Below are positions 17,601 through 25,086 of a stretch of 64,000 bases of DNA, in pieces. The DNA comes from Oscillospiraceae bacterium. Lineage in GTDB: Bacteria > Bacillota > Clostridia > Oscillospirales > Ruminococcaceae. The DNA lies in assembly GCA_017887325.1 (NCBI GenBank), contig JAGHIE010000003.1:52034-116033 (forward strand). The letters run 5' to 3'. The notes below the pieces were generated by a model. The model was given only the letters and a program-made list of their open reading frames with translations, was not told the DNA's origin and ran no database searches. Every line of letters begins with the position of its first letter. Within the stretch, counting starts at the first letter, position 1. The translations under genes were made by a program, and so were the position numbers.

Positions 17601-18351
17601 AAGTATCTTTTATAAATTCATCTTCTATTTTAACATCTTCAATATTTGTAGAGAATGTTGTGTGACGACAATGGTCTGACCAATATGTATCGATCATTCT
17701 AATTTCTGTTATTGTTGGGTTGCGTTTTTCTGTATCTTTAAAATATGATTGGCAGAATTTTATATCATCAAGGTCCATAGCTAGTCCATAATTAGCTATA
17801 AAATCTGCTAAACCTTTTTCATCTAAATCTATAAAACCATCCAAAACTTCAACAGTTGTAGGAATTTCATAGTTTACAGACAGTGTGTCCAATTTTTCTA
17901 ATGAAGCTTCACGGCTCTCAACTGGGTTTATTAAATATGATTTTATTCTGTCAAAATCAACATCTGAGATTTGACCACATAAAATATAAACTCTAGCATT
18001 TTTAACAAGTGGGCGTTTATCTTGAGTCATAAGACTAATACATTGTGCAGCTGAATCAGCACGTTGGTCAAATTGACCTGGTAAATACTCAATAGCAAAC
18101 ACTCTGCTATCTTCGCATTCTGGTATTTCTTGATAAACAATATCAACAGCAGGTTCTGATAAAATAGTTTTTGTTGCTTGTTCAAAAACTTCTTTTGATA
18201 AACCTTCAACATCATAACGATTTAAAAGTCTAACTTTTTCTAAACCATTAATAGATAAAGCTGTTTTAATATCACTTAAAACATGATTAGCTTCAACAGC
18301 AAATTCCTCTTTCTTCTCAACATAAATACGGAAAACTGACATTTGACACAC
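14617..18351 (-). CDS. purL: Phosphoribosylformylglycinamidine synthase, single-chain PurL
   Basis: Converts FGAR, glutamine and ATP to FGAM, the fourth step of purine synthesis. At 1,244 residues it is the large fused form, with synthase domains followed by a C-terminal glutaminase, rather than the split PurLQS of Bacillus. The glutaminase nucleophile lies in MLGICNGFQAL and the catalytic pair in AISHGEGRF near the end. ATP/FGAR-binding segments include FKNETHNHPTEIEPFGGAAT and GGKDSMSGT. The ribosome site TAGGAG precedes ATG 18351. No other pur genes are nearby, so it appears to be its own unit with a promoter just upstream and a terminator downstream. Confidence 0.97.
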   Translation of the reverse strand: MCQMSVFRIYVEKKEEFAVEANHVLSDIKTALSINGLEKVRLLNRYDVEGLSKEVFEQATKTILSEPAVDIVYQEIPECEDSRVFAIEYLPGQFDQRADSAAQCISLMTQDKRPLVKNARVYILCGQISDVDFDRIKSYLINPVESREASLEKLDTLSVNYEIPTTVEVLDGFIDLDEKGLADFIANYGLAMDLDDIKFCQSYFKDTEKRNPTITEIRMIDTYWSDHCRHTTFSTNIEDVKIEDEFIKDTFADYVKTREDLYVGRSDKPMTLMDLATIATKKLKKQGLVCDLDESEEINACSVKIKVKVNDEEQDWLLMFKNETHNHPTEIEPFGGAATCLGGAIRDPLSGRSYVYQAMRVTGAADPLLEVEKTMEGKLPQRKITVGAASGYSSYGNQIGLATGHVAEIYHPGYVAKRMEIGAVVGAAPMENVIREVPEAGDVVVLLGGKTGRDGCGGATGSSKSHTVSSIESCGSEVQKGNPPEERKIQRLFRKKEVTTMIRRCNDFGAGGVSVAIGELADGLQINLDAVPKKYDGLDGTELAISESQERMACVVRESDVQKFIEEAQKENIEATVVAVVTEQPRLRMTWNGNEIVNLSREFLNSNGAKKYTDIVVEKQSVKPVFNYENTVENWFKHLTDLNICSQKGLVERFDSTIGAGTVLMPFGGEHQLTPTQAMVAKIPVLEGQTDTSSVMAWGFNPFISEQSPYLGSMYAVIESIAKVVSVGGNYKQCWLTFQEYFERTKNDPKRWGKPMAALLGAYKAQLELGIASIGGKDSMSGTFEDIDVPPTLVSFAVSVADANNVVSQEFKKSGKKVALIRPKYNENGEPDFNSIKQVFDTVQDLINKDEVNACFALTSGGVAEAVVKMSLGNQIGIKLEKELDNEILFNGVAGAFVLELNSDNCNAEGLEYIGVTTSKYMVVFHDFTSLSLHDLQRGYEDKLEPIFPCNIKTKTSGVNTITYNLQEERVKPTIKVAKPRVLIPVFPGTNCEYDTARVFERNGAKAEVFVIKNQTSAQIEESVSEFAKLIKESQIVMIPGGFSGGDEPDGSGKFITSFFRNPLIKENIHELLKNRDGLMLGICNGFQALIKLGLVPYGEIVDMEDNSPTLTFNTIGRHQSKMVHTRICSNKSPWLANVNVGDIHTIAISHGEGRFIADKKLVAKLAANGQIATQYVDLNGDPTYDIRFNPNTSVSAIEGITSPDGRVLGKMGHSERIGTNICKNVPGAKDQLIFKSGVEYFTK

Positions 18352-18390
18352 TCCTATTTTATATCTATTCGTAGAATATCGAACATTGTT

Positions 18391-18399
18391 ATTATAACA
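18391..18399 (-). promoter_or_regulatory. Extended -10 promoter of purL
   Basis: On the minus strand the sequence reads TGTTATAAT, an extended -10 element, with only a weak -35 box (TAGAAC) 17 bp upstream. Transcription would begin about 33 bases before the purL start, so the leader is too short for a purine riboswitch. Confidence 0.6.
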
Positions 18400-18443
18400 A
18401 ATTAAAACAAAAAGTTCTACATATTTTTTAATTTATTATAAAA

Positions 18444-19733
18444 TTATATTAATTCTCCTATACAATGCTCGCCACTAACACCTGTTATTCTAACTGTTTT
18501 AATTTTTTTAGTTAGTTCTTCTTCAGATTTTACAAATACTGGAATATAATTTTTTGTATAACCTTCTGTACCTTCTTCTGTTTGAGTTGCTTCAAATAAA
18601 ACATCATAAACTTTTCCTACATGGCTATTTAAAAATTCTATTCTTGTATCTTTTGTAACTGCCATCATTTGTTTGCTTCTAGCTTCTTTTGTCTTTTTAT
18701 CTAGTTGGCCTTCAAATTTAGCAGCTCTTGTTCCTTCACGAATTGAATAAGCAAATACATGTGCTTTTGCAAATTTTACCTTTTTAGCAAACTCTAATGA
18801 TTTTTCAAATTCTTCTTCTGTTTCTCCTGCAAATCCTACCATTATATCAGTAGTTATTGAACAATCTTCAAATTTATTTCTTAACTTTTCACACAACTCA
18901 TAATAAAACTTAGTATCATAGTGTCTATTCATTCTTTTTAAAGTTTCATCACAACCACTTTGTAATGATAAATGGAATTGTGGACAGAACTTTTCAAGTT
19001 TTGACATTCTTTCAATATCTTCATCTAATAATAGTTCTGGTTCTAATGAACCCAGTCTAACCCTTACAACACCTTCTACAGAGCAAACTAATTCTATAGC
19101 ATCAATAAGTCTTAATCCACATTCTTTACCATATGATGATAAATTTATACCAACTAAAACTATTTCTTGATAACCATTTTCAACTAATTCTTCAATTTCT
19201 GCTTTTAACTCATCTAAAGGTTTACTTCTTATAGGTCCTCTTGCTTTAGGAATGATACAGTATGTGCACCATCTATCACAACCATCTTCTATTTTAACAA
19301 AAGCTCTAGTTTTTTCTGCAAAATTAGTAGCTTTCATTTTTTCAAACTTTTCACCTTTTTTATGAGGTTCGATATCAATAATTCTCTCACCTGTCACTAA
19401 TGCTTTTTTAACATTTTCTACAACAGCTTGTTTATTTGTTGCACCTGTTATAACTTGTGCTTGCATTAAATGAGATGCTTCTTCTGGAAAAGCTTGTGGC
19501 ATACAACCTGTCAATGCTATTACAGCATTTGGGTTTTGTTTTTTCATTCTGTTTAATATTTGTCTTGTTTTTTTATCTCCAGTTGCAGTAACAGTACAAG
19601 AGTTTATTACATAAACATCTGCCTCATCTTGATCTGATACAACATCAAATCCTTCTTGCATAAATCTTGATTTTAAAACCTCTGTTTCATACTGATTTAC
19701 TTTACAACCTAGCGTATAAAATCCTACTCTCAT
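18444..19733 (-). CDS. mtaB: tRNA t6A37 methylthiotransferase MtaB
   Basis: Radical-SAM enzyme that turns t6A37 into ms2t6A37 in tRNAs reading ANN codons. The 429 residues are in order: an N-terminal UPF0004 domain (TLGCKVNQYET at about 8-18, with further Cys in VINSCTVT and LTGCMPQ), a radical-SAM motif CDRWCTYC (CX3CX2C) at about 152-159, and a C-terminal TRAM domain. The TLGCKVNQ form marks MtaB rather than MiaB. It lies upstream of purL on the same strand and divergent from the HPr-like gene. Confidence 0.94.
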   Translation of the reverse strand: MRVGFYTLGCKVNQYETEVLKSRFMQEGFDVVSDQDEADVYVINSCTVTATGDKKTRQILNRMKKQNPNAVIALTGCMPQAFPEEASHLMQAQVITGATNKQAVVENVKKALVTGERIIDIEPHKKGEKFEKMKATNFAEKTRAFVKIEDGCDRWCTYCIIPKARGPIRSKPLDELKAEIEELVENGYQEIVLVGINLSSYGKECGLRLIDAIELVCSVEGVVRVRLGSLEPELLLDEDIERMSKLEKFCPQFHLSLQSGCDETLKRMNRHYDTKFYYELCEKLRNKFEDCSITTDIMVGFAGETEEEFEKSLEFAKKVKFAKAHVFAYSIREGTRAAKFEGQLDKKTKEARSKQMMAVTKDTRIEFLNSHVGKVYDVLFEATQTEEGTEGYTKNYIPVFVKSEEELTKKIKTVRITGVSGEHCIGELI

Positions 19734-19918
19734 AATACTTCCTTTCTTTTCTTATTTTTTTAGGAATTTTTATCATTTTATGTATATATTAAATTAAAAC
19801 ATTAATTTATAGTTCATTTTTTTATGTATTTTATTTAAAATATTTGTGTGATTTTACACAAAGTTTTTACACCATATTTAGTATTATAATAGATTTACTG
19901 TGTTTTTACAATTAGCAG

Positions 19919-19947
19919 TTGACTTAAAAGAAATGATTTGATATATT
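19919..19947 (+). promoter_or_regulatory. Promoter of the HPr-like gene
   Basis: TTGACT (19919-19924) and TATATT (19942-19947) are spaced by 17 bp, about 85 bases before the ATG. The roughly 290-bp spacer from mtaB shows nothing else recognisable. Confidence 0.72.
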
Positions 19948-20030
19948 TAATTTATAGTAAATATAAATATAAATGATAATTTATTAAGATATTTACACAT
20001 CTTATTCTAAATTTTAGGAGGTCTTTTATT

Positions 20031-20261
20031 ATGCAAACAACACAAATTTTATTAAGCACAATTAACGATGTAAAAGCATTTGTTAATACAGTAGTTAGAT
20101 ATGATTTTGATGTAGATTTAGTTTCTGGCAGATATGCTATTGATGCAAAATCAATTATGGGTATTTTCAGCTTAGACCTATCAAAACCAATTGAATTACA
20201 AGCTCATACTGAAGATGCAACTGCTTTCTTTAATGATATTAAAGATTTTATCGTTAAATAA
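20031..20261 (+). CDS. HPr-like protein lacking the phospho-accepting histidine
   Basis: A 76-residue protein of the PTS HPr fold. The regulatory-serine region is intact (DAKSIMGIFSLDL, Ser41 equivalent to Ser46 of HPr). The active-site histidine region around residue 15 reads INDVKAF, with no histidine, so it cannot be a normal phosphocarrier. It is preceded by a strong TAGGAGG ribosome site and a near-consensus promoter and followed by a terminator, so it is expressed alone and probably strongly. Relatives are widespread in Clostridia; a regulatory or structural role is inference. Confidence 0.82.
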   Translation: MQTTQILLSTINDVKAFVNTVVRYDFDVDLVSGRYAIDAKSIMGIFSLDLSKPIELQAHTEDATAFFNDIKDFIVK

Positions 20262-20278
20262 TTTAAGCTTTATAAAAC

Positions 20279-20316
20279 AAAAGTGTTCTTAAGAAATTAA
20301 GAACACTTTTTTATTT
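20279..20316 (+). terminator. Terminator of the HPr-like gene (also faces xylB)
   Basis: A 14-bp stem (20279-20292 and 20297-20310) with a GAAA loop and a T-run. It lies between convergent genes and probably acts in both directions. Confidence 0.9.
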
Positions 20317-21839
20317 TATAATAAATTTAATTTTTCATATTGTTTTTTAAGACTTGGATAAATTTCTGTATATAAATCATAGTATTTATTATATTCATCT
20401 ACATTTTCGTTAATAGGTTTTTGTGTATCTTTAACTCTAATAATATTATCACAAGCATCTACAACTGAACTATATACTCCAGCACCAACACCTGCAAGAA
20501 TTGCAACGCCTAAAGCCGGACCTTCTTTATTTTCTAGTGTATTTACAGGTAATCCATAAACATCTGCTAACATTTGACGCCATACACTTGAGCTTCCGCC
20601 TCCGCCACAAGCTAACATTTCTGTAAAGTTTACATTCATACCTTTAATAACTTCCATACAATCTCTTTGTGAGAAAGTAACACCTTCCATTACTGCTCTC
20701 AATAAATCTTTTTTAGTATGAATTGCAGATAAACCAAAGAAAACGCCTCTTGCATTTGTATCTAAGTGAGGAGTTCTTTCACCCATTAGATATGGTAAGT
20801 ATAATAATTTATTTGAACCTATTTTAACAGTTTCAACTTCTTTATCCATTAAATAGTATGGGTCAACTCCCATTGATTTTGCAGTCAAAATTTCTTCATT
20901 ACAGAAATTATCTCTAAACCATTTTAATGATAAACCAGCAGCTTGAGTAACACCCATTATATGCCAACTATTTGGTACAGCACAACAGAATGTATGAACT
21001 CTACCTTTAGGGTCTATGCAAATATCTGATGTATGTGCATAAACTACACCTGATGTTCCTATTGTTGTAAATGCTTTTCCGTCTTTTACAACACCTGTAC
21101 CAACAGCAGCTGCTGCGTTATCACCTGCACCACCAACAACTATTGTTCCTTCTTTTAATCCTGTTAATTGAGCTACTGATTTTGTAATTTGTCCAGTAAC
21201 TTCTTGTGATTCATAAACTTTACCCAATAAAGATTTATCAATATCCAATTTTTCCAAAACTTCATCAGACCAAATTCTTTTTGGTACATCTAATAATTGC
21301 ATACCAGATGCATCTGATACTTCAGTAGCAAATTCACCTGTAAGTTTAAATCTAATATAGTCTTTAGGTAATAATATATGTTCGCATTTTTCATATATTT
21401 CTGGTTCATTATTTTTTACCCACAAGATTTTTCCTGCTGTAAAACCTGCTAAAGCTGGATTTGCAGTAATTTCAATTAATCTTTCTGCTCCGATTTTTTG
21501 TGTTATTTCTTCACATTCTTTTGCAGTTCTACTATCACACCAAATAATACTTCTTCTTAAAACTTCTCCATTTTTATCAAGCATTACAAGACCGTGCATT
21601 TGTCCTGATAAACCTACACCTTTTATGTCTGCACTGTTAACACCTGATTTTGCCAAAACATTTTTTATTGTTTCAACAACTGCATTCCACCAGTCCAATG
21701 GTTCTTGTTCAGCATATCCATTTTGTGGTTGGTATAAAGGATATTCTACTGTATTAGAAGCAATAGCTTTACCATCTTCTGAAAATAAAACAGTTTTTGT
21801 CCCTGATGTACCTATATCTATACCTAATAAATAAGCCAT
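20316..21839 (-). CDS. xylB: Xylulokinase (FGGY family)
   Basis: Phosphorylates D-xylulose to xylulose 5-phosphate for the pentose phosphate route. It has 507 residues. The N-terminal FGGY domain opens GIDIGTSGTKTVLF, carries the substrate motif LSGQMHGLV, and the C-terminal domain has the signature GGGGSSSVWRQMLADVYGLPV. The HGLV segment and overall length favour xylulokinase over glycerol or ribulose kinases. No xylA is nearby. A promoter and a palindromic operator-like site lie just upstream, so local sugar-responsive control is likely. Confidence 0.92.
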   Translation of the reverse strand: MAYLLGIDIGTSGTKTVLFSEDGKAIASNTVEYPLYQPQNGYAEQEPLDWWNAVVETIKNVLAKSGVNSADIKGVGLSGQMHGLVMLDKNGEVLRRSIIWCDSRTAKECEEITQKIGAERLIEITANPALAGFTAGKILWVKNNEPEIYEKCEHILLPKDYIRFKLTGEFATEVSDASGMQLLDVPKRIWSDEVLEKLDIDKSLLGKVYESQEVTGQITKSVAQLTGLKEGTIVVGGAGDNAAAAVGTGVVKDGKAFTTIGTSGVVYAHTSDICIDPKGRVHTFCCAVPNSWHIMGVTQAAGLSLKWFRDNFCNEEILTAKSMGVDPYYLMDKEVETVKIGSNKLLYLPYLMGERTPHLDTNARGVFFGLSAIHTKKDLLRAVMEGVTFSQRDCMEVIKGMNVNFTEMLACGGGGSSSVWRQMLADVYGLPVNTLENKEGPALGVAILAGVGAGVYSSVVDACDNIIRVKDTQKPINENVDEYNKYYDLYTEIYPSLKKQYEKLNLL

Positions 21840-21855
21840 AATATCTTCCTTTCAT

Positions 21856-21871
21856 TCGTGTTCGTACACGA
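21856..21871 (-). promoter_or_regulatory. Palindromic operator-like site upstream of xylB
   Basis: Perfect inverted repeat TCGTGT-N4-ACACGA, lying from about +6 to +21 of the predicted transcript and before the ribosome site. This position suits a repressor blocking elongation or access. The regulator is not in the window. Confidence 0.6.
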
Positions 21872-21883
21872 TTTATTTAAATA

Positions 21884-21912
21884 ATTTTACCATTTTATAA
21901 TGATTTTTTCAA
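21884..21912 (-). promoter_or_regulatory. Promoter of xylB
   Basis: On the minus strand TTGAAA (21907-21912) and TAAAAT (21884-21889) are spaced by exactly 17 bp, about 45 bases before the start codon. Confidence 0.72.
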
Positions 21913-21977
21913 GGGCATATTTTACAATTATTCTTCATATTGTTTTATTAAGCATAACAAATTTAAGGAGAATAAAA

Positions 21978-22652
21978 ATGATTTATAGATCTATATCAAT
22001 ATCAAAAACAGCTACACGCAAAACTAAATCACCAATGTCAATTTTTACTCAAGAATGTTTGTCGATTATATCGTGTATTTTTGTAGGTTTTATTTTTATT
22101 ATATTCTGTTGTTCTAACACTCCAAAAATAAATAAATCAGAAAATTCTTCTAACACTGCTTCAACCCAAACACAAAATATTACACCAAAAGAAATTAAAA
22201 CAGATGATAAACAGACTACTGAAACTACAACACAAAACACTAATGCAGATCAAGAAATTAAATTTTCAGAACCCATACCAGCGTGGAGTCAAAATATAAG
22301 CTCACATTTTGGAGATCGAGAAGACCCTATAAATGGAGGTGCTGAATACCATAAAGGGTTAGATATAGCTATGCCACAAGGAACACCTATAAAAGCAGTG
22401 TTAGACGGAACTGTTACCATTAGTGAAGAAAACAGTCCGTCATATGGCAAATACATAGAAATAACTCATAGCAATACATTAAAAACTAGATATGCTCATT
22501 GTTCTGAATTAAAAGTAAAAAATGGAGATAAAGTAAAACAAGGAGATGTAATTGCTCTAGTAGGTTCAACAGGCAATTCAACTGGACCTCACTTACATTT
22601 AGAAGCAATTGAAAACAATGTCAAAGTAAATCCAGAAAAATATTTAAAATAA
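21978..22652 (+). CDS. Membrane-anchored M23 metallopeptidase (peptidoglycan endopeptidase)
   Basis: Zn-dependent cell-wall endopeptidase of the LytM/M23 family, 224 residues. One membrane segment (about 27-45) is followed by a Thr/Gln-rich extracellular linker and the catalytic domain, with HKGLDIAMPQGTPIKA (HxxxD metal site), GKYIEITHSN and the closing GPHLHLEAI (HxH). The start ATG 21978 is chosen because AAGGAG lies 8 nt upstream; a longer reading from 21900 lacks such a site. It is divergent from xylB and followed by its own terminator. Confidence 0.92.
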   Translation: MIYRSISISKTATRKTKSPMSIFTQECLSIISCIFVGFIFIIFCCSNTPKINKSENSSNTASTQTQNITPKEIKTDDKQTTETTTQNTNADQEIKFSEPIPAWSQNISSHFGDREDPINGGAEYHKGLDIAMPQGTPIKAVLDGTVTISEENSPSYGKYIEITHSNTLKTRYAHCSELKVKNGDKVKQGDVIALVGSTGNSTGPHLHLEAIENNVKVNPEKYLK

Positions 22653-22684
22653 AAAAAGATATGACAACTGTCATATCTTTTTAT
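22653..22684 (+). terminator. Terminator of the M23 peptidase gene
   Basis: A 9-bp stem core GATATGACA/TGTCATATC extended by A-T pairs, with a T-run, directly after the stop codon. Confidence 0.85.
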
Positions 22685-22689
22685 TTGCA

Positions 22690-22724
22690 AAAGAAAAACC
22701 TTACTGAATAATCAGTAAGGTTTT
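22690..22724 (-). terminator. Terminator of tRNA-Arg
   Basis: A 13-bp stem (22695-22707 and 22712-22724) begins exactly at the tRNA CCA end on the minus strand and is followed by T residues. Confidence 0.88.
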
Positions 22725-22800
22725 GGTACGCCGGAAGGGATTCGAACCCCCGACCTTTTGGTTCGTAGCCAAACACTCTATCCAACTGAGCTACCGGCGC
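22724..22800 (-). tRNA. tRNA-Arg (anticodon ACG)
   Basis: 77 nt with encoded CCA. The acceptor GCGCCGG pairs with CCGGCGT (a G-U first pair). The D-arm has AGCTCAGTTGGATAGAG, the anticodon loop CTACGAA gives ACG (read as ICG after deamination), and the T-arm is GGGGGTTCGAATCCC. Confidence 0.96.
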
Positions 22801-22856
22801 ATACACTCTTTAGTGCTTAAATATAATATCATATTTGTATTTAATTGTCAACTATA

Positions 22857-22897
22857 AAATAAAGAATTTTCTCAAAAAATGAGAAAATTCTTTATTT
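22857..22897 (-). terminator. Terminator of hydG
   Basis: Perfect 14-bp stem (22862-22875 and 22880-22893) with a short A loop, just after the hydG stop on the minus strand. Confidence 0.85.
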
Positions 22898-22900
22898 TGC

Positions 22901-24325
22901 CTAAAATTTAAAATCTCTATCGCCATTTTCTATTAATTTTAATCTAGCTTTTACAGTATTTTTAATTTTTTCATCTTTTATATTTTGAATTTCTTTTTCT
23001 ATTAAGTCGTTTGCATATTTTTTAGTTTCTTCACTAGCATAGTCCATAATATATTCTTTTAATGTCATCAAAGCATTTGGTTGACATACATTGCTAATTT
23101 CTCCAGTTTTTGCTAGTTTCATAAATCTATCTCCAGTTCTACCAGACCTATAACAAGCTGTACAAAAACTAGGAATATACCCATCTTTACACAAATCGTG
23201 CATTATTGTATCTAAAGAACGAGTATCATCAACATTAAATTGTTGTGTATCTTCTTCGTCTTTATCTGAATCTGCATAACCACCAACACCAGTACAAGAA
23301 CCACCACTTAATTGTGTTATACCTAATTTTAAAAGTTCTTTTCTACTCTCTTTTGATTCTCTAGTAGATATTATCATTCCTGTATATGGAACAGCACATC
23401 TTAAAATAGCAACTATTCCAAAAAATATATCATCTGATATATTTTGATAATCGTGCAAATCCACTCCACTAGCAAATCTCATTCTAGGTAAACTTATTGT
23501 GTGAGGACCTACACCATAAGTATCTTCTAAATGTTTTATGTGCATCATCATTCCTATTGTATCGTACATATAGTCATACAATCCATATAGTACACCTATA
23601 CCAACATCATCTATTCCACCTTGATAAGCTCTATCCATAGACTCTGTATGATAAGCATAATTACTTTTTGGTCCTTTTGGGTGCATTTTTTCATAAGTTT
23701 TTTTATGATAAGTTTCTTGGAATAATATATATGTTCCAATTCCTGCTTCTTTCAATTCTTTATAATTTTCTACTGTTGTTCCTGCTATATTTATATTTAC
23801 TCTCCTGATAGCACCATTTTTATGTTTTACAGAATAAATTGTCTTTATACTTTCTAAAACATAATCTATAGGACAATTTACAGGATCTTCACCTGTTTCT
23901 AACGCTAAACGCTTATGTCCCATATCCTGCAAAGCAATAATCTCTCTTTTTATTTCATCTTGTGTCAATTTTTTTCTTTTCATATTACAGTTAGAGTGAT
24001 TATAACCACAATATCTACATGCATTTACACAATAATTTGATAAATATAGTGGTGCAAAAAACACTATTCTATTACCATATATATGTTGTTTAATTTTCAT
24101 TGCAATTTTCTTTACTCTATCAATAACATCATCTTGTTTATTTTTTAAACATTGAAGTAAAATAGCAACTTCTTTATAATCTAACCCTTCAAAATTTTCT
24201 GCTTTAGATAAAATTTCATTTATTATTTCTTTATCAAGATAATTTTTTTTAGAAAAATCTATAACTTGTTCTATTTCTTCATCACAAATAAATTCTTCTG
24301 CTTTAGTTGAAACTGAATTATACAT
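22901..24325 (-). CDS. hydG: [FeFe]-hydrogenase maturase HydG (radical-SAM tyrosine lyase)
   Basis: Cleaves tyrosine to supply CO and cyanide ligands for the hydrogenase H-cluster. It has 474 residues. The radical-SAM cluster motif CVNACRYCGY (CX3CX2C) lies at about 95-104. A C-terminal second cluster motif CTACYRSGRTGDRF...C (CX2CX22C) distinguishes HydG from ThiH. Other segments are ETGEDP and GIGVLYGLYDY. hydE, hydF and the hydrogenase are not in the window. It follows lepB by 21 bp on the same strand, so the two may share a transcript. This implies the organism makes [FeFe]-hydrogenase, though that enzyme itself is not seen. Confidence 0.95.
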   Translation of the reverse strand: MYNSVSTKAEEFICDEEIEQVIDFSKKNYLDKEIINEILSKAENFEGLDYKEVAILLQCLKNKQDDVIDRVKKIAMKIKQHIYGNRIVFFAPLYLSNYCVNACRYCGYNHSNCNMKRKKLTQDEIKREIIALQDMGHKRLALETGEDPVNCPIDYVLESIKTIYSVKHKNGAIRRVNINIAGTTVENYKELKEAGIGTYILFQETYHKKTYEKMHPKGPKSNYAYHTESMDRAYQGGIDDVGIGVLYGLYDYMYDTIGMMMHIKHLEDTYGVGPHTISLPRMRFASGVDLHDYQNISDDIFFGIVAILRCAVPYTGMIISTRESKESRKELLKLGITQLSGGSCTGVGGYADSDKDEEDTQQFNVDDTRSLDTIMHDLCKDGYIPSFCTACYRSGRTGDRFMKLAKTGEISNVCQPNALMTLKEYIMDYASEETKKYANDLIEKEIQNIKDEKIKNTVKARLKLIENGDRDFKF

Positions 24326-24346
24326 ACATAATCTTCTTTCTTTATT

Positions 24347-24955
24347 TTAATAAATAACTTCTTTATCAACCCATTCAAAACTTGGGTAATATCTAAATTT
24401 TATTTCACCTAATATTTTTTCTTTTTTAACAAATGTATTTTGCCAAAATCTTGAATCTAATGAGTTTTCCCTATTATCTCCCAACATAAAATATGATTCT
24501 TCAGGAACAATATAAGGTCCGTAATCTCCAGTTGGAACACCATTAACATATGGCTCGTTTAACGGCTCTGTAGAATCATTTATATAAACTTTACCGTCTT
24601 TTATTTCCACTTTTTCACCAGGTAATCCAATGATGCGTTTAGTGAACTTTTGTGTTTCATCATCTGGATATTTAAAAACTATAATATCACCTCTTTTAGG
24701 CTCACTAAACAAATAACTCAATCTAAAAGTTATTAGTTTATCTCCAGGCTGAATTGTACTTACCATAGATTCTGTTGGAACTTCTGCATTTATTATAATA
24801 AAATTTTGAATTATAACAACTAAAAGTATAGCTCCCAATATTGTTTTTATCCAACTTAATATTTCTGATTTGACTTTATCTTTTTTATTTTCTTTCTCAT
24901 TTGTTTGAAATACTTCTTCATTTTTTTCTTGATTTTCTAATTCAAACTTATCCAT
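24347..24955 (-). CDS. lepB: Signal peptidase I
   Basis: Membrane-bound serine protease that removes Sec signal peptides. The 202 residues have a charged cytoplasmic N-terminus, one membrane segment (about 37-57), the catalytic serine in VPTESM (Ser63) and the general-base lysine in FTKRIIGLPGE (Lys106), followed by GDNRENSLDSR. The start ATG 24955 is chosen because a GAAGG site lies 8 nt upstream, and a consensus promoter at 24996-25024 places transcription start after any longer reading. It is upstream of hydG. Confidence 0.94.
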   Translation of the reverse strand: MDKFELENQEKNEEVFQTNEKENKKDKVKSEILSWIKTILGAILLVVIIQNFIIINAEVPTESMVSTIQPGDKLITFRLSYLFSEPKRGDIIVFKYPDDETQKFTKRIIGLPGEKVEIKDGKVYINDSTEPLNEPYVNGVPTGDYGPYIVPEESYFMLGDNRENSLDSRFWQNTFVKKEKILGEIKFRYYPSFEWVDKEVIY

Positions 24956-24995
24956 CAACATGCCTTCTTTACTATATTTATTTTGTCTACTATAC

Positions 24996-25024
24996 ATTAT
25001 AACAAATGAATTATTAAAGTTCAA
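24996..25024 (-). promoter_or_regulatory. Promoter of lepB(-hydG)
   Basis: On the minus strand TTGAAC (25019-25024) and TATAAT (24996-25001) are spaced by 17 bp with a TG extension before the -10. Predicted start is near 24989. This also fixes the lepB start codon downstream. Confidence 0.8.
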
Positions 25025-25042
25025 AGAATATTTTTTTAACAA

Positions 25043-25077
25043 AAAAACTTATCTATATTAAATATAGATAAGTTTTT
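25043..25077 (-). terminator. Terminator of the siroheme reductase gene
   Basis: Perfect 16-bp stem (25043-25058 and 25062-25077) with a 3-nt loop and T-run, between the reductase stop and the lepB promoter. Confidence 0.88.
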
Positions 25078-25086
25078 ATTATTGGT

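Noticed and set aside
18352..18443. Purine riboswitch upstream of purL
   Set aside because: The predicted transcript leader is only about 33 bases, too short, and no purine-aptamer sequence is visible.
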